This document shows, one piece after another, positions 37,725 through 53,124 of a DNA stretch of 64,000 bases (within the stretch, counting starts at the first letter, position 1; the number at the start of each line of letters is the position of its first letter). The stretch lies in the NCBI RefSeq assembly GCF_001536285.1, contig NZ_FAOZ01000021.1:62001-126000 (forward strand), given 5' to 3'. The DNA comes from Parafrankia irregularis. Its GTDB lineage: Bacteria > Actinomycetota > Actinomycetes > Frankiales > Frankiaceae. A model generated the notes under the pieces. The model did no database searches, was not told the origin of the DNA, and saw only the letters and a list, made by a program, of their open reading frames with translations. The translations under genes and the position numbers were made by a program.

Positions 37725-38677
37725 CGTGCGCCCGACTCGACCACGCCACCGAGAGAAAGCGCGATGCCGTCCAGAATGTCCCGCTCGCTCGCGATCACGG
37801 CGGAGGTACCGGACCGCTCCAGGAGCGTCCGCAGCACCAGCGCACCTGCCGCGATGACGTCGACCCGACCCGGGTGCATCACGGGCAGCACCGCCCGCTC
37901 GGCATGGGTCATCGCGACCAGGCGTTCCGTCACGGCCGCCACGTCCGCCGCCGAGGTGACCATCAGGTGGATGCGATCGGCGTCGTAGGCCGGCAGCTCG
38001 GCCGCGAGCGCCGCGACCGTGGTCACCGTGCCCGCCACACCGACGAGGGTGGCCGCGCTGGTGATCGGCACGACCCGCTCGGCGACGTCGAAAGCCGCGT
38101 TCACGTCCGCGACGATCGCGGCGACCTGTGCGGGGGTCGGTGGGTCGTCGTGCAGGTGGCGCTCGGCCATCCGGACGCAGCCCACGTTCACCGAGATGGA
38201 CTCGCGTACCCCGCTCGCGTCACCCAGCACCAGCTCGGTGGAACCACCGCCGATGTCGGCGAGCAGGATCGGTGTGTCGACGGCGTCGAGGTCCCCGATC
38301 GCGCCGGTGAAGGAAAGCGCCGCCTCCTCGCCACCGGTGATCACCTCCGGATCGACCCCGAGGATCGACCGGACGCCGGTTACCAGCTCAGCACGGTTGC
38401 GGGCATCCCGCGTGGCGCTGGTCGCGACCATGCGGACCCGCGTCGCGCCCAGCCGGTCGATCTCGTCCGCGTAGTCGCGCAGCGCGGCGAAAGTCCTGGC
38501 CAGCGCGTCCGGCGCCAGTTCACCGGTCCGGTCGACGCCGGCTCCGAGACGGACGATCTCCATCCTGCGGGTGAGCTCGCGCAGCCGCCCCCCGGAACCC
38601 CCGGACTGTTCGTCGACCTCCGCCACCAGCAGGCGGATGGAGTTGGTGCCACAGTCGATCGCTGCGACGCGACTCAT
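37721..38677 (-). CDS. ppx: Exopolyphosphatase / guanosine pentaphosphatase (Ppx/GppA)
   Basis: 318 aa, the short actinobacterial form. [17 protein letters not shown] is the phosphate-1 loop of the ASKHA fold, [10 protein letters not shown] and [12 protein letters not shown] follow, and [14 protein letters not shown] is phosphate 2. It hydrolyses polyphosphate or pppGpp. The start ATG overlaps the DUF501 stop (ATGA), and its own stop overlaps the UDG GTG start, placing it in the tightly coupled eno-divIC-DUF501-ppx-UDG chain. Confidence 0.95.
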   Translation of the reverse strand: MSRVAAIDCGTNSIRLLVAEVDEQSGGSGGRLRELTRRMEIVRLGAGVDRTGELAPDALARTFAALRDYADEIDRLGATRVRMVATSATRDARNRAELVTGVRSILGVDPEVITGGEEAALSFTGAIGDLDAVDTPILLADIGGGSTELVLGDASGVRESISVNVGCVRMAERHLHDDPPTPAQVAAIVADVNAAFDVAERVVPITSAATLVGVAGTVTTVAALAAELPAYDADRIHLMVTSAADVAAVTERLVAMTHAERAVLPVMHPGRVDVIAAGALVLRTLLERSGTSAVIASERDILDGIALSLGGVVESGAR

Positions 38678-39300
38678 CCGGCGGTCCCCTTTCGTCCCTG
38701 GCCACCGCCCGCCGCACCACCGGGCGAGCTCGCAGGTTCCTCCGCACAGGATGCGCGCTCGAGGTCGACACAGGGCCCGCGGGCCCCCCAGTCAGCCAGT
38801 GCAGCGAGAGCCTCGTCACCGAACGGATTGACACCGGGTCCGACGGCCAGGCTGTGCGCGACCAGCACATGCAGGCATTTGACCCGGTCCGGCATCCCAC
38901 CGGCGCTCGGGTTCCCCACGAGCGGGCCGTGGGCATCGCGGCGGGCCAGGTAGTCGCGGTGCGCGGCGCTGTAGGCGCGCGCGAGGTCCGGGTCGGTGGC
39001 CAGCCGGGCGGTCATCTCCCGCATGACACCGGAGCTTTCCAGCCGGGAGATCGCCGCCGCGGCACGCGGACAGGTCAGGTAGAACAGGGTCGGGAAGGGC
39101 GTTCCGTCCTCGAGGCGCGGCGCCGTCTCGAGGACGTCTGGCAGCCCGCACGTGCAGCGGTGGGCCACACCGAGCACCGCACGTGGCACCCGCCCGAGCT
39201 GACGGTGCACGATCTCGGTCTCGGCCCCGAGCCCCGCGGCCGGAGCCGACCCCGACGCCGCGCCGTTTCCCGCCGTGTCACTTCCCGGTGAGCCGCTCAC
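38674..39300 (-). CDS. DUF501 family protein
   Basis: 208 aa. QLGRVPRAVLGVAHRCTCGLPDVLETAPRLEDGTPFPTLFYLTCPRAAAAISRLES and the later VGNPSAGGMPDRVKCLHVLVAHSLAVG are the DUF501 signature, found mainly in actinobacteria at this place after divIC. Cys residues in CTCG and TCPR may bind metal. Function unknown. The start is GTG at 39300, overlapping the divIC stop as GTGA; a longer in-frame extension across divIC is not credible. Confidence 0.93.
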   Translation of the reverse strand: MSGSPGSDTAGNGAASGSAPAAGLGAETEIVHRQLGRVPRAVLGVAHRCTCGLPDVLETAPRLEDGTPFPTLFYLTCPRAAAAISRLESSGVMREMTARLATDPDLARAYSAAHRDYLARRDAHGPLVGNPSAGGMPDRVKCLHVLVAHSLAVGPGVNPFGDEALAALADWGARGPCVDLERASCAEEPASSPGGAAGGGQGRKGTAG

Positions 39301-39698
39301 CGCTGCGCCGCCGGGGTCGGCGTAGCCGGCTCGGCGAGCTGCGACCAGAGCTGGTTGTACCAGGACTGGCCGCCCCCGCCGCCATCGGCGCCCGCGGCGG
39401 GCTCCGGTGTCGGCTGGGGGCTCGTCTGCATCAGGTACGTCTTCTCTCCGGGCAGGACGTAGTGCAACCGGCGGCGCGCCTCGTCCTTCACCCATTCCGG
39501 ATCGTTGTAGCGCGCGACCTCCTCACGCAGGTCGTCGACCCTCGTCTGGCGCTGTGCGTTCGTGCGCGTCAGCTCGGAGATCTTCGCCTGCTGCTGCAGG
39601 TACAGCCGCAGTGGGTAGGCCAGGGTCAGGACCAGGACGCAGATGACGATGGCCAGCAGGGTGGCCCTTGTCGTCAGCGCCCTCCGCCGGAAGGGCAT
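39297..39698 (-). CDS. divIC: Septum formation initiator FtsB/DivIC
   Basis: 133 aa. A short basic N-terminus (MPFRRRALTTR), one transmembrane helix (ATLLAIVICVLVLTLAYPL), a coiled coil (LRLYLQQQAKISELTRTNAQRQTRVDDLREEVARY) and DPEWVKDEARRRLHYVLPGE are typical. It joins FtsL/FtsQ in the divisome at the membrane. The C-terminal 45 residues are Pro/Gly-rich. It starts 5 bp after the eno stop. Confidence 0.93.
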   Translation of the reverse strand: MPFRRRALTTRATLLAIVICVLVLTLAYPLRLYLQQQAKISELTRTNAQRQTRVDDLREEVARYNDPEWVKDEARRRLHYVLPGEKTYLMQTSPQPTPEPAAGADGGGGGQSWYNQLWSQLAEPATPTPAAQR

Positions 39699-39703
39699 TC
39701 GGC

Positions 39704-41883
<2,180 letters not shown>

Positions 41884-43998
41884 CTAGCGGAGCCGCCCCA
41901 CGGGGGGCATCAGCAGGGGCCCGTGGACGGGCAGCCCCGCCCGCGCCGCGAGCGGCGCGAGCGCGCCCCAGCCGCCGGCGAACCCGTCGGAGCCCACTGA
42001 CAGACCACCATGGGCGCCACCGACCGCGCCGAGCCCTGCGAACGCGCCGAGCCCTCCGAGCGCGTCGAACGCGGTGAGAGCACCGAGAACTCCCCGGATG
42101 CCGGGGAGCCCGAGGCTCGCCGCGGTTCGGGCGGCCGCCGCGCCCGGCTCCTCGCTGGACTTCGGGGTGCGCAGCCGGTCCAGCACCGACGGTTTCGGGG
42201 TGAGCCGCACCCGCGGGGTCTCCTCGGCCGGCAGGCCGGCCCGCGCCCAGGCCAGGTCGATCGCGTGGGCCAGCCCACCCAGCTCGTCGACGAGGCCGTG
42301 GCGATGGGCGTCGGCGCCCGTCCAGACCCGCCCGCGGGCCAGCTCGTGTGCCTCGGCGTGGGACATCCGCCGGGCCTGTGCGACCTTGGCCACAAAGTCG
42401 GCGTACACCCGGTCGAGGAACTCCTCCAGCTTCGCCCGCTCGGCCTCGGTGAACGACTGCCGCGGGGACATCATGAGCGCGTTCTCGCCGGCGGCGACCG
42501 CACCGAAGCCGATCCCGACCTTGCCGAGCAGGTCACGGACGACCTGCTTGCCACCGAAAACTCCGATGGAACCGGTCAGCGTCCCCGGGTTGGCAACGAT
42601 CAGATCACCGCCGAGTGCGACGAAGTAGCCACCGGAAGCCGCGACGGCACCCATCGAGACGATCACTGGACGCCCGGTGGCACGAAACCGTTCGATCTCT
42701 CGACGGACCACATCCGAGGCCACATACGAACCGCCTGGGCTGTCAACGCGGAAGACCGCGGCAGCCACGGAGGAGTCCCGGGCCGCCGCCCGGAAGGCCG
42801 CCGTGACCGCGTCCGCCGCGAGGACCGGCCCCCCGAACGGCAGCGCCGCGGACCCCAGCACCACCGGGCCGGTGCCGTGTACGAGTGCGACCACCGACGT
42901 CCGCGGATCGATCTCCGGTGGGACCACATTCGGATCACCACCGGCCGCCGCCCCCGCCCCGCCGTCCACCGCCGCCGCATTTTCCACCGCCGCGGCCGGC
43001 GTCGCCGCAGCCCCCGTCGCCGCGGCCGGACCGGTGCCCGACCGCCGCCGCGCCCGATCACCACCGGACTGCCCCGGCAGCACCGGCACCGGAAGAGCCG
43101 CGGCAAGGCCCCGGGCCCTGCGCACCGGGGAGGCCTCCCGGCGCACCTCGGCACGCCGGTACGCCCAGACGTACATCAACGTCGGTTCGACGCCGCCGTC
43201 ACCGTCGGCATCGGATCCGACGCCGGACGTCCCGGCGAGCTCACGCGCCCGCGTGCGCACCTGGTCATAGGCCTCGTCCCGGTAGCCGATCCGGTCGACC
43301 AGGCCCGCCTCCAACGCGGCCCGCCCGGACATCGGGGCGTCATCGATCATTCTTCTGACCTGGTCCGGCGACAGCCCTCGACGTGCCGAGACCTCCGCCA
43401 CCACCTGCTCGGCGCACGAGTCGACGATCCGCCCGAGCGCCTCGCGGTGCGCCGGGGTGAAGTCCCGCTCCACCAGCGTGTTGACCGCGTTCTTGTACTC
43501 GTGGCGCTGGCCGATCTCGACACTCACCCCGAGCCGGTCCAGCGCCTCCCGCAGGAAGGGGGTCTCCATCGCGACGCCGGTCAGGCCCAGGTCTCCGGGC
43601 GGCGCGAGCCAGATCTCGTCGAACGCGCACGCCAGGTAGTAGGCCACCGTGCCGCCACCGAACTCGCCGAAGGTGTCGGCGTAGGCGAAGGTGACCCCGC
43701 CGGAGGCGCGGAACTCGGCGACCGCGTCGCGGACCTCCTGCACCCGGGACAGCGGCATCCCGCCAGCCGCGATGTGGGCGACGAGCACCTTCGCCCGGTC
43801 GTCCCGCGCGGCGCGGCGCAGCCCGTCGACCACCTCGCGCAGGGTCGGCCGCCGGTGGGCGACCGCGGCGGTCAGAGGGTCCGCGGGCACGCCTTCCACC
43901 AGGTCGGAGGTCAGGTCGAGCTCAAGAATGATCGGGGCGGCGCGCCGCCGCGCGAAGCGCTGGATATCGGCCACTGCCTGCCTGGGCGTTCCAACCAT
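41884..43998 (-). CDS. sppA: Signal peptide peptidase SppA (long form)
   Basis: 704 aa with two ClpP-like domains, as in the 67K SppA type. The catalytic Lys169 is in RHEYKNAVNTL of the first half, and the Ser455 nucleophile is in MGAVAASGGYF of the second. Between them (about 282-366) is an Arg/Ala/Gly-rich linker, longer than usual. It degrades cleaved signal peptides. I see no N-terminal membrane helix, unlike the E. coli enzyme, so membrane attachment is unclear. The C-terminus (from about 620) is Gly/Ala/Leu-rich low complexity. Its position between mazG and eno is not the usual mycobacterial order. Confidence 0.92.
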   Translation of the reverse strand: MVGTPRQAVADIQRFARRRAAPIILELDLTSDLVEGVPADPLTAAVAHRRPTLREVVDGLRRAARDDRAKVLVAHIAAGGMPLSRVQEVRDAVAEFRASGGVTFAYADTFGEFGGGTVAYYLACAFDEIWLAPPGDLGLTGVAMETPFLREALDRLGVSVEIGQRHEYKNAVNTLVERDFTPAHREALGRIVDSCAEQVVAEVSARRGLSPDQVRRMIDDAPMSGRAALEAGLVDRIGYRDEAYDQVRTRARELAGTSGVGSDADGDGGVEPTLMYVWAYRRAEVRREASPVRRARGLAAALPVPVLPGQSGGDRARRRSGTGPAAATGAAATPAAAVENAAAVDGGAGAAAGGDPNVVPPEIDPRTSVVALVHGTGPVVLGSAALPFGGPVLAADAVTAAFRAAARDSSVAAAVFRVDSPGGSYVASDVVRREIERFRATGRPVIVSMGAVAASGGYFVALGGDLIVANPGTLTGSIGVFGGKQVVRDLLGKVGIGFGAVAAGENALMMSPRQSFTEAERAKLEEFLDRVYADFVAKVAQARRMSHAEAHELARGRVWTGADAHRHGLVDELGGLAHAIDLAWARAGLPAEETPRVRLTPKPSVLDRLRTPKSSEEPGAAAARTAASLGLPGIRGVLGALTAFDALGGLGAFAGLGAVGGAHGGLSVGSDGFAGGWGALAPLAARAGLPVHGPLLMPPVGRLR

Positions 43999-44078
43999 GG
44001 TTCGAGGCTAGTGCGACGCCTGCGAACCGGGGATCTCCCGCGGCCGGAGCGTTCAGGATCCCTCGTACGAAAGGTCGT

Positions 44079-45371
44079 TCAGGATCCGCCGGCGGAAGGC
44101 TCCGTGGTCGCCGTCGGCGCGGAGGCCGTCATCGGCGAGGTGGCCGCCGATCGCCACAGCGCGCTCCAGCCAGCCGCGTCCAGCCCGCGCGGCTCGACAC
44201 CGCGTTCCAGCGCCGCGTGTTCCGCCCGGGCCAGGTTGTCCCGAAACGACCGGGCACGCCCGCGCAGCGCGGATTCGGCGTCGACGTCGAGAGCGGCCGC
44301 CAACGCCACGGCGACGAACAGGAGGTCGCCGACCGACCGCTCGGCGACGGCAGGTCCCGTGCCCGGATCGGCGTCGAGGCCCCGTGCCAGCTCGGCGACG
44401 AGCGCGGTGAGCCCCGCCGAACCGGGTGCGGCCACCGGGGCCTCCGTGACCTCCGGGGCAGCCGATGCTCCCGGAGCTGGCGAAACAGCGGGAAGGGCCA
44501 GGTCGAGCGGGAGGCCCAGCTTGCCCGCCCGCCGCAGCAGCTTGGCCGTCAGGGACAGCGCGGGCGCGGACAGGGGCACCCCCTCCGTCACCGACTTCCG
44601 GTTCTTCTCCGTCGCCTTGATCGCGTCCCAGTTGGTGACGACCTCGTCCGCGCCGGAGACGGCGACGTCGGCGAAGACATGGGGATGGCGCCGGATCAGC
44701 TTGGCGGACAGCCCGGCCGCGACATCGTCGACGTCCCAGCCGCCCGGACCGGCCTCAGCCGCCACCCGCGCGTGGAAGAGCACCTGCATCAGGACGTCCC
44801 CCAGCTCCTCGCGGAGCTCGGTGAGATCGCCGTCCTCGATGGCCTGGTACGCCTCGTACGCCTCTTCCAGCAGGTAGGGCGCCAGCGAGGTGTGGGTCTG
44901 TTCGGCGTCCCAGGGGCATCCGCCGGGCGAGCGCAGCCGGTCCATGACGGCGACCGCGTCCAGCAGGGCCGATCCGGGCAGCTCGCGGGTCGCGATGAGC
45001 TGGTCGACCCGGGCGAGCCGGTCGACCCCGGTGTAGTCGACGGCCGCGAGCAGGGCCCGGTCGACGGTGTTCGGCGACACCGGATCCAGCAGCCACGCGA
45101 CCTGGCCGGACGTCCCGGCAGCGGCCAGCAGCCCGGCAAGGGGACCGGCGCCGCCGGCCGGGGCCTCGGCCTGGCCGGCGGCCCAGCTCTCGGTCTCGCC
45201 CGCGACCAGCACCGACACCTCGACACCGGCCTCGCTCAGCGCCGGAGCCTGCGGGTGGTCGGGGCAGGCCGTCCAGACCGCGGCCGAGCGGAGCAGATCC
45301 CAGGCCGCGGCCGTGAGCAGGCCCGGCGCGACCCGGGCACTCGTCGAGACCAGCGTGATGTGTGCGCTCAC
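44079..45371 (-). CDS. mazG: Nucleoside triphosphate pyrophosphohydrolase MazG
   Basis: 430 aa. Residues 1-130 look like the N-terminal SAM-methylase-like extension of actinobacterial MazG. The catalytic helices carry LRSPGGCPWDAEQTHTSL, EEAYEAYQAIEDGD and LREELGDVLMQVLFHARVA, with the EExxE and ExxD magnesium-binding acids; VVTNWDAIKATEK follows. It hydrolyses aberrant NTPs to NMP and PPi. The C-terminal second MazG-like half is degenerate and interrupted by Ala/Pro-rich sequence. It starts at GTG 45371, 16 bp after the SurA-like gene. Confidence 0.93.
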   Translation of the reverse strand: MSAHITLVSTSARVAPGLLTAAAWDLLRSAAVWTACPDHPQAPALSEAGVEVSVLVAGETESWAAGQAEAPAGGAGPLAGLLAAAGTSGQVAWLLDPVSPNTVDRALLAAVDYTGVDRLARVDQLIATRELPGSALLDAVAVMDRLRSPGGCPWDAEQTHTSLAPYLLEEAYEAYQAIEDGDLTELREELGDVLMQVLFHARVAAEAGPGGWDVDDVAAGLSAKLIRRHPHVFADVAVSGADEVVTNWDAIKATEKNRKSVTEGVPLSAPALSLTAKLLRRAGKLGLPLDLALPAVSPAPGASAAPEVTEAPVAAPGSAGLTALVAELARGLDADPGTGPAVAERSVGDLLFVAVALAAALDVDAESALRGRARSFRDNLARAEHAALERGVEPRGLDAAGWSALWRSAATSPMTASAPTATTEPSAGGS

Positions 45372-45387
45372 GTCGGACGCCTGCGCC

Positions 45388-46131
45388 CTACAGCGTCAGC
45401 TCGGCCGTCGAGGCGACCGGCTCCTCCGTGGTGGCGATGGTGCCCGGCGCCTCGTCCACGACCGATTCCTTGGCGTTCCATTCCCCGAAGCGGGGGTTCA
45501 CCGAGACGCCCAGCCGGTTCGCGGTGTCGGTCAGCACCGGCTGGATCTTCGCGTTGCGCTCGTCGGAGGCCAGGAACCGCTGCAGGTACGGCCGGGCCGC
45601 CTCGTAGGTCAGCGGCAGCTTGCCGTACTGCTGGACGAGGCCGTCGTACTGCGCGCGGGCGTAGTCCGGTGAGGCGAGGGTGGTCGGCGCGACCTTGTCG
45701 GCGATGGCGAACTCCAGCGCACCGACCCGCATCGCCGTCAGGAGGTCCTCCTTGGCGTAGCCGAGCGCGGCGGCGTTGGTCTCGAACTCCTTGACGCCGC
45801 CGTAGCCCAGCACCGCGCTCGCCTGGTAGAAGGCGTTGAGGTCCTGGTCGCTCACCGTGACCCCGAGGCTCTTCGCCGCGGACTCACGCACCTTGAGGTC
45901 CACCAGCATGGTGATCGTGCGGCGCTGGAGCGCCGTACGGGTGAGGGTCTGCGCGGTCTGGGCGGTCTCGGCCGCGGCCAGGCCGCGGTCGACGATGCCG
46001 CGCACGGTCGAGGTCTCGATCGTGCTCGACCCGACCTGGGCCGCCGCACCGGCGTGGGACGTGCATGCGGTACCTGCGAGGCCGGTGAGCACGGCGAGCC
46101 CGAGCCCGGCCAGAAGACGCGGAAACTTCAC
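45388..46131 (-). CDS. SurA-N domain lipoprotein (LpqU-position homolog)
   Basis: 247 aa. The signal peptide VKFPRLLAGLGLAVLTGLAGTAC ends in a Cys, but the lipobox is atypical (GTAC rather than LxxC). The mature part (TSHAGAAAQVGSSTIETSTVRGIVDRGL ... RTITMLVDLKVRESAAKSLGVTVSDQDLNAFY) is the SurA N-terminal chaperone fold; no parvulin domain is present. It is probably anchored outside the membrane, aiding protein folding. The start is GTG 46131, which places the basic residues right at the N-terminus. It lies between mfd and mazG on the same strand. Confidence 0.88.
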   Translation of the reverse strand: MKFPRLLAGLGLAVLTGLAGTACTSHAGAAAQVGSSTIETSTVRGIVDRGLAAAETAQTAQTLTRTALQRRTITMLVDLKVRESAAKSLGVTVSDQDLNAFYQASAVLGYGGVKEFETNAAALGYAKEDLLTAMRVGALEFAIADKVAPTTLASPDYARAQYDGLVQQYGKLPLTYEAARPYLQRFLASDERNAKIQPVLTDTANRLGVSVNPRFGEWNAKESVVDEAPGTIATTEEPVASTAELTL

Positions 46132-46243
46132 AGCAGTGACCGTATCCGCTCCTCGGCCCAGAAGTGTATGCGGCTGCCCCCGGCCGCCCGGACGACCGCC
46201 GGACGACCACTCGGACAGCCAGCTGGACAAACGCCCCGGCGGC

Positions 46244-49849
<3,606 letters not shown>

Positions 49850-50376
49850 GTGATCCGTCCCGTGCCTCTCGGAGTGAGTCGATTTCCAGTCTCAACGAAT
49901 CCGGTGCCAGCGGACCGGGTCGCCGAGCGACAATCCGTGCGACCGCGGCTCAGTGCGGCCTGGCACACGCTGACTGCTACAACAGCCCCCCGCCGGGCGA
50001 TATTGCCGCCGCGGGCGACAACCGCCTCTCCGGGCGGGAGACGGGACAAGGGCCACCGTCACGGGGGTGCGACCCGGCGGCCACCGACAACCCGGCCGGT
50101 GTGACAACCCGGCCGGCGTGACCGCGGCCGAAGGGACCTGGCCACCCCACGCACCGGGCCCCCGAACTCCGGAACCTGTTACCCAGACACCTGTACCCAG
50201 ATCTGAGGCGCCCTCCGGACGACACCGACACCGACCTGCATCCCGGGCAGCGGGATCGTTACGACCAGCTTACGGCAGGGTGCTCGGGCGAGTTGCGGGC
50301 GCCGAACCACGGATGGACGTACAGTCATCTGACGCCCGGTTTGCCACCGGCCGCAAATACTGACGTAAGGGTCGAC
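49850..50376. other. Divergent intergenic region mfd / merR-like
   Basis: About 525 bp with no gene I can support. It should hold both promoters. TACAGT at 50320-50325 is a candidate -10 for the regulator, without a well-spaced -35. GTGCGACCCGGCGG / GTGTGACAACCCGGCCGG near-repeats lie at 50065-50120. Confidence 0.45.
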
Positions 50377-50793
50377 TTGTCCACCACGCGGCGTCGCGAC
50401 GTCCACCAGATCGGGGATGTCGCCGAGCGAGTCGGGCTGTCGCTGCGCACCGTGCGGTACTACGAGGAAGCCGGCCTCCTCCTCCCGGTCGGCCGCACCG
50501 TGGGGGGTTTCCGCCTCTACGACAAGGATGCCGTCGACCGTCTCCTCCTGATCAAGAAGATGAAGCCGCTCGGCTTCACCCTGGAGGAGATGCGCTCGCT
50601 GCTGGTCCTGCGAGACGAGCTCGCGCAGCCGGATCTGCCCGCCCAGCAGCGGGCCGAGCTGCAGGCGAGGCTCGCGACCTGGGTGGCGCTCGCCGAGGAG
50701 AAACTGATCACACTGCGCCAGCAGGTGCAGGTGGCGGAAGCCTTCGTCGGCGGGCTGCACGACGACGCGGAGCGTTCCTCCGGCGCGACCTGA
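50377..50793 (+). CDS. MerR family transcriptional regulator
   Basis: 138 aa. The MerR winged helix is complete: VHQIGDVAERVGLSLRTVRYYEEAGLLLPVGRTVGGFRLY, then a second wing helix (DRLLLIKKMKPLGFTLEEMRSLL) and a C-terminal coiled coil. There is no Cys-based metal site, so the effector is unknown. The start is TTG 50377, with TAAGGG 7 nt upstream; no ATG or GTG fits this close to the domain. It is convergent with the GH26-like gene 78 bp away and could regulate the polysaccharide locus, but nothing in the sequence proves that. Confidence 0.9.
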   Translation: MSTTRRRDVHQIGDVAERVGLSLRTVRYYEEAGLLLPVGRTVGGFRLYDKDAVDRLLLIKKMKPLGFTLEEMRSLLVLRDELAQPDLPAQQRAELQARLATWVALAEEKLITLRQQVQVAEAFVGGLHDDAERSSGAT

Positions 50794-50871
50794 GCCGCCC
50801 GGAGCCCCGGCTCCAGCGGCCGGCGAGCTGGACGCCACCGGCCGCATTGGCACTACCAGCGGCTGTCGGCG

Positions 50872-53067
50872 CTACCAGAGGCTGTTGTACATGGACGCCG
50901 AGGCCGGATGCATGTTGGGGTTGACCAGCGACGAGTGGACATCCCCGCTGTCGCCTTCGTTGAAGTAGGCCTCATACGCGAGCGAACCGGCGTACTGCTG
51001 GAAAACCGAGTACATCTGCTGGATATAAAGCGGGTTGTCACCACCCGCGGCTCCGCGCCCGCCGGCAACGGTGTTCAGGGCCACAACACCCCACTCGGGC
51101 ACCGAGAAGAGCTTGCTGTGCTGCTGCGCGAAGCGGATGACGTCGCACAGACCCTGGTATGCGTTGCACTGGTCGGTGAAGTCCTTGACCGTGTGGCTGG
51201 GAGGGTACTGGTCGTAGCTGTCGATGCCGATCACGTCGACGTAGCTGTTACCCGGGTAGACGCTGTAGGCGTCGTAGTCCGGGCCGTGCGCGTTGAGGTT
51301 CCAGTCGATGCGCGCCGCCGGGGCCGCCGATTTGATCGACGACGAGGCGTTCTGGAAGCACTTCACGTAGGCCGTGGGATTCGTGCCGGCGTACCAGCCG
51401 AACCATTTGCCGTTGAACTCCCACCCGAGCCGGACGAACGAGTCACCTCGGCCCTGGTTCACCAGCCACCGGCCGAACTGGCGCCATTTGGCGTTGTAGT
51501 CGCCGGCGGCGCAGGAGGTCATGTTGCCCACATCCGGAAAGAGCGGAACGCTGATCACGAGTGTGCCGGGATATGAGGCGAACACACGCCCCATCCAGGG
51601 GTTCACAACGTCGTCCCAGTCGGCGCGGTCGGTGTAGGTGACAACGACGTCCACCGGGCGATCCCGGAACTGCGCCCAGGCGTTGACCTCGGCCATCGTG
51701 TGCGCGGCCAGACCGCTCGGGAAGAGTCCGTCCGTCGCCGCCCGCGCCACCGGCCCGGTGGCGGGCGCCGCGACAGCGGTTCCGGTCGGGGCGGTGCCCG
51801 GAGCGGCACCTGGCGCCGAGGGAGCCACCGACTCCGCCGCAGGGGCAGGCGTCTGCGTCTGTGTCTGCGCCGTCAGATTGGAGGCCGAGACGTTTTCCTG
51901 CTTGTGCTGGGCGGGGCCCAGAATCCAGGCGACGAGGGCGAGTACCACCGCGACGACGACCAGAACCACGGGAATGTAGGGATGATTTCCCGACCTCGCA
52001 CCCCAGTGTTCGATGATCCAGTCGGTGATCCGGTTCGGCAGGGTCTGGTCGGCAGCCGGCTCGGCGAACGCTCCGGCGCGAGCCTCCTGGCCCCGGTCAC
52101 CGCCACGCTCGGCGGAAGAGGCCACGGGAAGGATCCCGTCCAGCGAATCGTCGGCCGTCCTTCCGCCCCGGGCCGAATCTGTGCCGCGCCGACGTCCGGT
52201 CGCCTTCGACGTGTCGGCGGCGGGCCTGGCTTCCGGCGTGGGATTCGACCGCACAGGCGGCATGATCATGGTCGCTCGGCCGGACTCCTCGCGGCCCGGA
52301 TCCGGCTGGGAGACCGAGCCCTGCTCACCGCGGAACGGCCGTGGCAGCTCACCACGAACAAGGCGCTGGGTGCCCGTGTCGGGGCCGACGGCGCGGTCCG
52401 CGCCGCGGGCCGGCAGGCGGTCCACCGGCCGTGTCTCGCGGTCCACCGGCCGCGGACGGGCTGCCCGCCCTTCGGCGCCCGCAGACCGCTCGTCCCCGGT
52501 CCGCCGGTCGGCGCGCAGACGCCGGTCGGAGGCGCCACGTCGCCGGTCGGACCGGTCAGGTCCGTCCGCGGCGACCTCGCCAGACTGAAACCCGTCTGCC
52601 TGGCCAACCAGGCCACCGGCACGACGTCTGTCATTCCCGTTCCGGCGATCGTCTGCCCTCCGACGGTCGTCGGAGACCTGTCGATCCGCTTCGGTGCCAG
52701 CCCGGCCCGCGGTGCCGTCGCCACCGGGGGCATCGGGGGGATAGGGGGCGACCGGCGAGGTCCGTGGCCGTCGCCGTGCCGAACCACCCCGGGCGGCCAG
52801 CAGATCAGGGTCGAACCCGGCATCCGAGCGTTTGTTCTCACGGGCCGAGGCCCGGCGCGGCGACTCGTTACCGCGACGCGACCCGCTGGATGACCGGTCC
52901 ACCGAGGGCCGCCCACCGGCGGAACCACCGCCGCGTGGCACCCGGCCCGCGGACGCACTGTCGTCGGCGGCAACGGGCAGGTCCCGAGCCGACGCGGGAC
53001 GCGGGCCACCGACCGGTCGCGCCCCGTGGTCGTACCGCTCGTCAGACGGCACGGAATCCACCCCCAC
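50872..53067 (-). CDS. Membrane-anchored GH26-like glycoside hydrolase with long cytoplasmic region
   Basis: About 731 aa. Residues 1-360 are disordered and rich in Arg, Asp and Gly (DDRRRADDRRNGNDRRR). A transmembrane helix follows (IPVVLVVVAVVLALVAWILG, about 364-384), then an Ala/Pro/Thr linker and a 300-residue extracellular hydrolase domain. FVRLGWEFNGKWFGWY (Glu550, acid/base) and FSVPEWGV (Glu658, nucleophile) fit the GH26 beta-mannanase clan, so cleavage of an extracellular beta-glycan is likely. A paralog lies at 58832-59965. The start could be GTG 53067 or GTG 53052; the latter has GGGGGT at good spacing. A BldD-type site lies 45 bp upstream. Confidence 0.85.
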   Translation of the reverse strand: MGVDSVPSDERYDHGARPVGGPRPASARDLPVAADDSASAGRVPRGGGSAGGRPSVDRSSSGSRRGNESPRRASARENKRSDAGFDPDLLAARGGSARRRPRTSPVAPYPPDAPGGDGTAGRAGTEADRQVSDDRRRADDRRNGNDRRRAGGLVGQADGFQSGEVAADGPDRSDRRRGASDRRLRADRRTGDERSAGAEGRAARPRPVDRETRPVDRLPARGADRAVGPDTGTQRLVRGELPRPFRGEQGSVSQPDPGREESGRATMIMPPVRSNPTPEARPAADTSKATGRRRGTDSARGGRTADDSLDGILPVASSAERGGDRGQEARAGAFAEPAADQTLPNRITDWIIEHWGARSGNHPYIPVVLVVVAVVLALVAWILGPAQHKQENVSASNLTAQTQTQTPAPAAESVAPSAPGAAPGTAPTGTAVAAPATGPVARAATDGLFPSGLAAHTMAEVNAWAQFRDRPVDVVVTYTDRADWDDVVNPWMGRVFASYPGTLVISVPLFPDVGNMTSCAAGDYNAKWRQFGRWLVNQGRGDSFVRLGWEFNGKWFGWYAGTNPTAYVKCFQNASSSIKSAAPAARIDWNLNAHGPDYDAYSVYPGNSYVDVIGIDSYDQYPPSHTVKDFTDQCNAYQGLCDVIRFAQQHSKLFSVPEWGVVALNTVAGGRGAAGGDNPLYIQQMYSVFQQYAGSLAYEAYFNEGDSGDVHSSLVNPNMHPASASMYNSLW

Positions 53068-53111
53068 GAGCAGCAGCGCACCGGACCCGCAGCCACAGCA
53101 GGTCAGTCCGT

Positions 53112-53124
53112 TTACCGAACGTAA
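53112..53124. promoter_or_regulatory. Putative BldD operator upstream of GH26-like gene 1
   Basis: TTACCGAACGTAA fits the BldD consensus TNAC-N5-GTNA exactly, and the arms extend to TTTAC/GTAAA (53111-53125). It is 45-57 bp upstream of the GTG. A further TTAC-N12-GTAA pair lies at 53149-53168. BldD is the c-di-GMP-responsive developmental repressor of actinomycetes; whether it acts here is inference. Confidence 0.5.
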
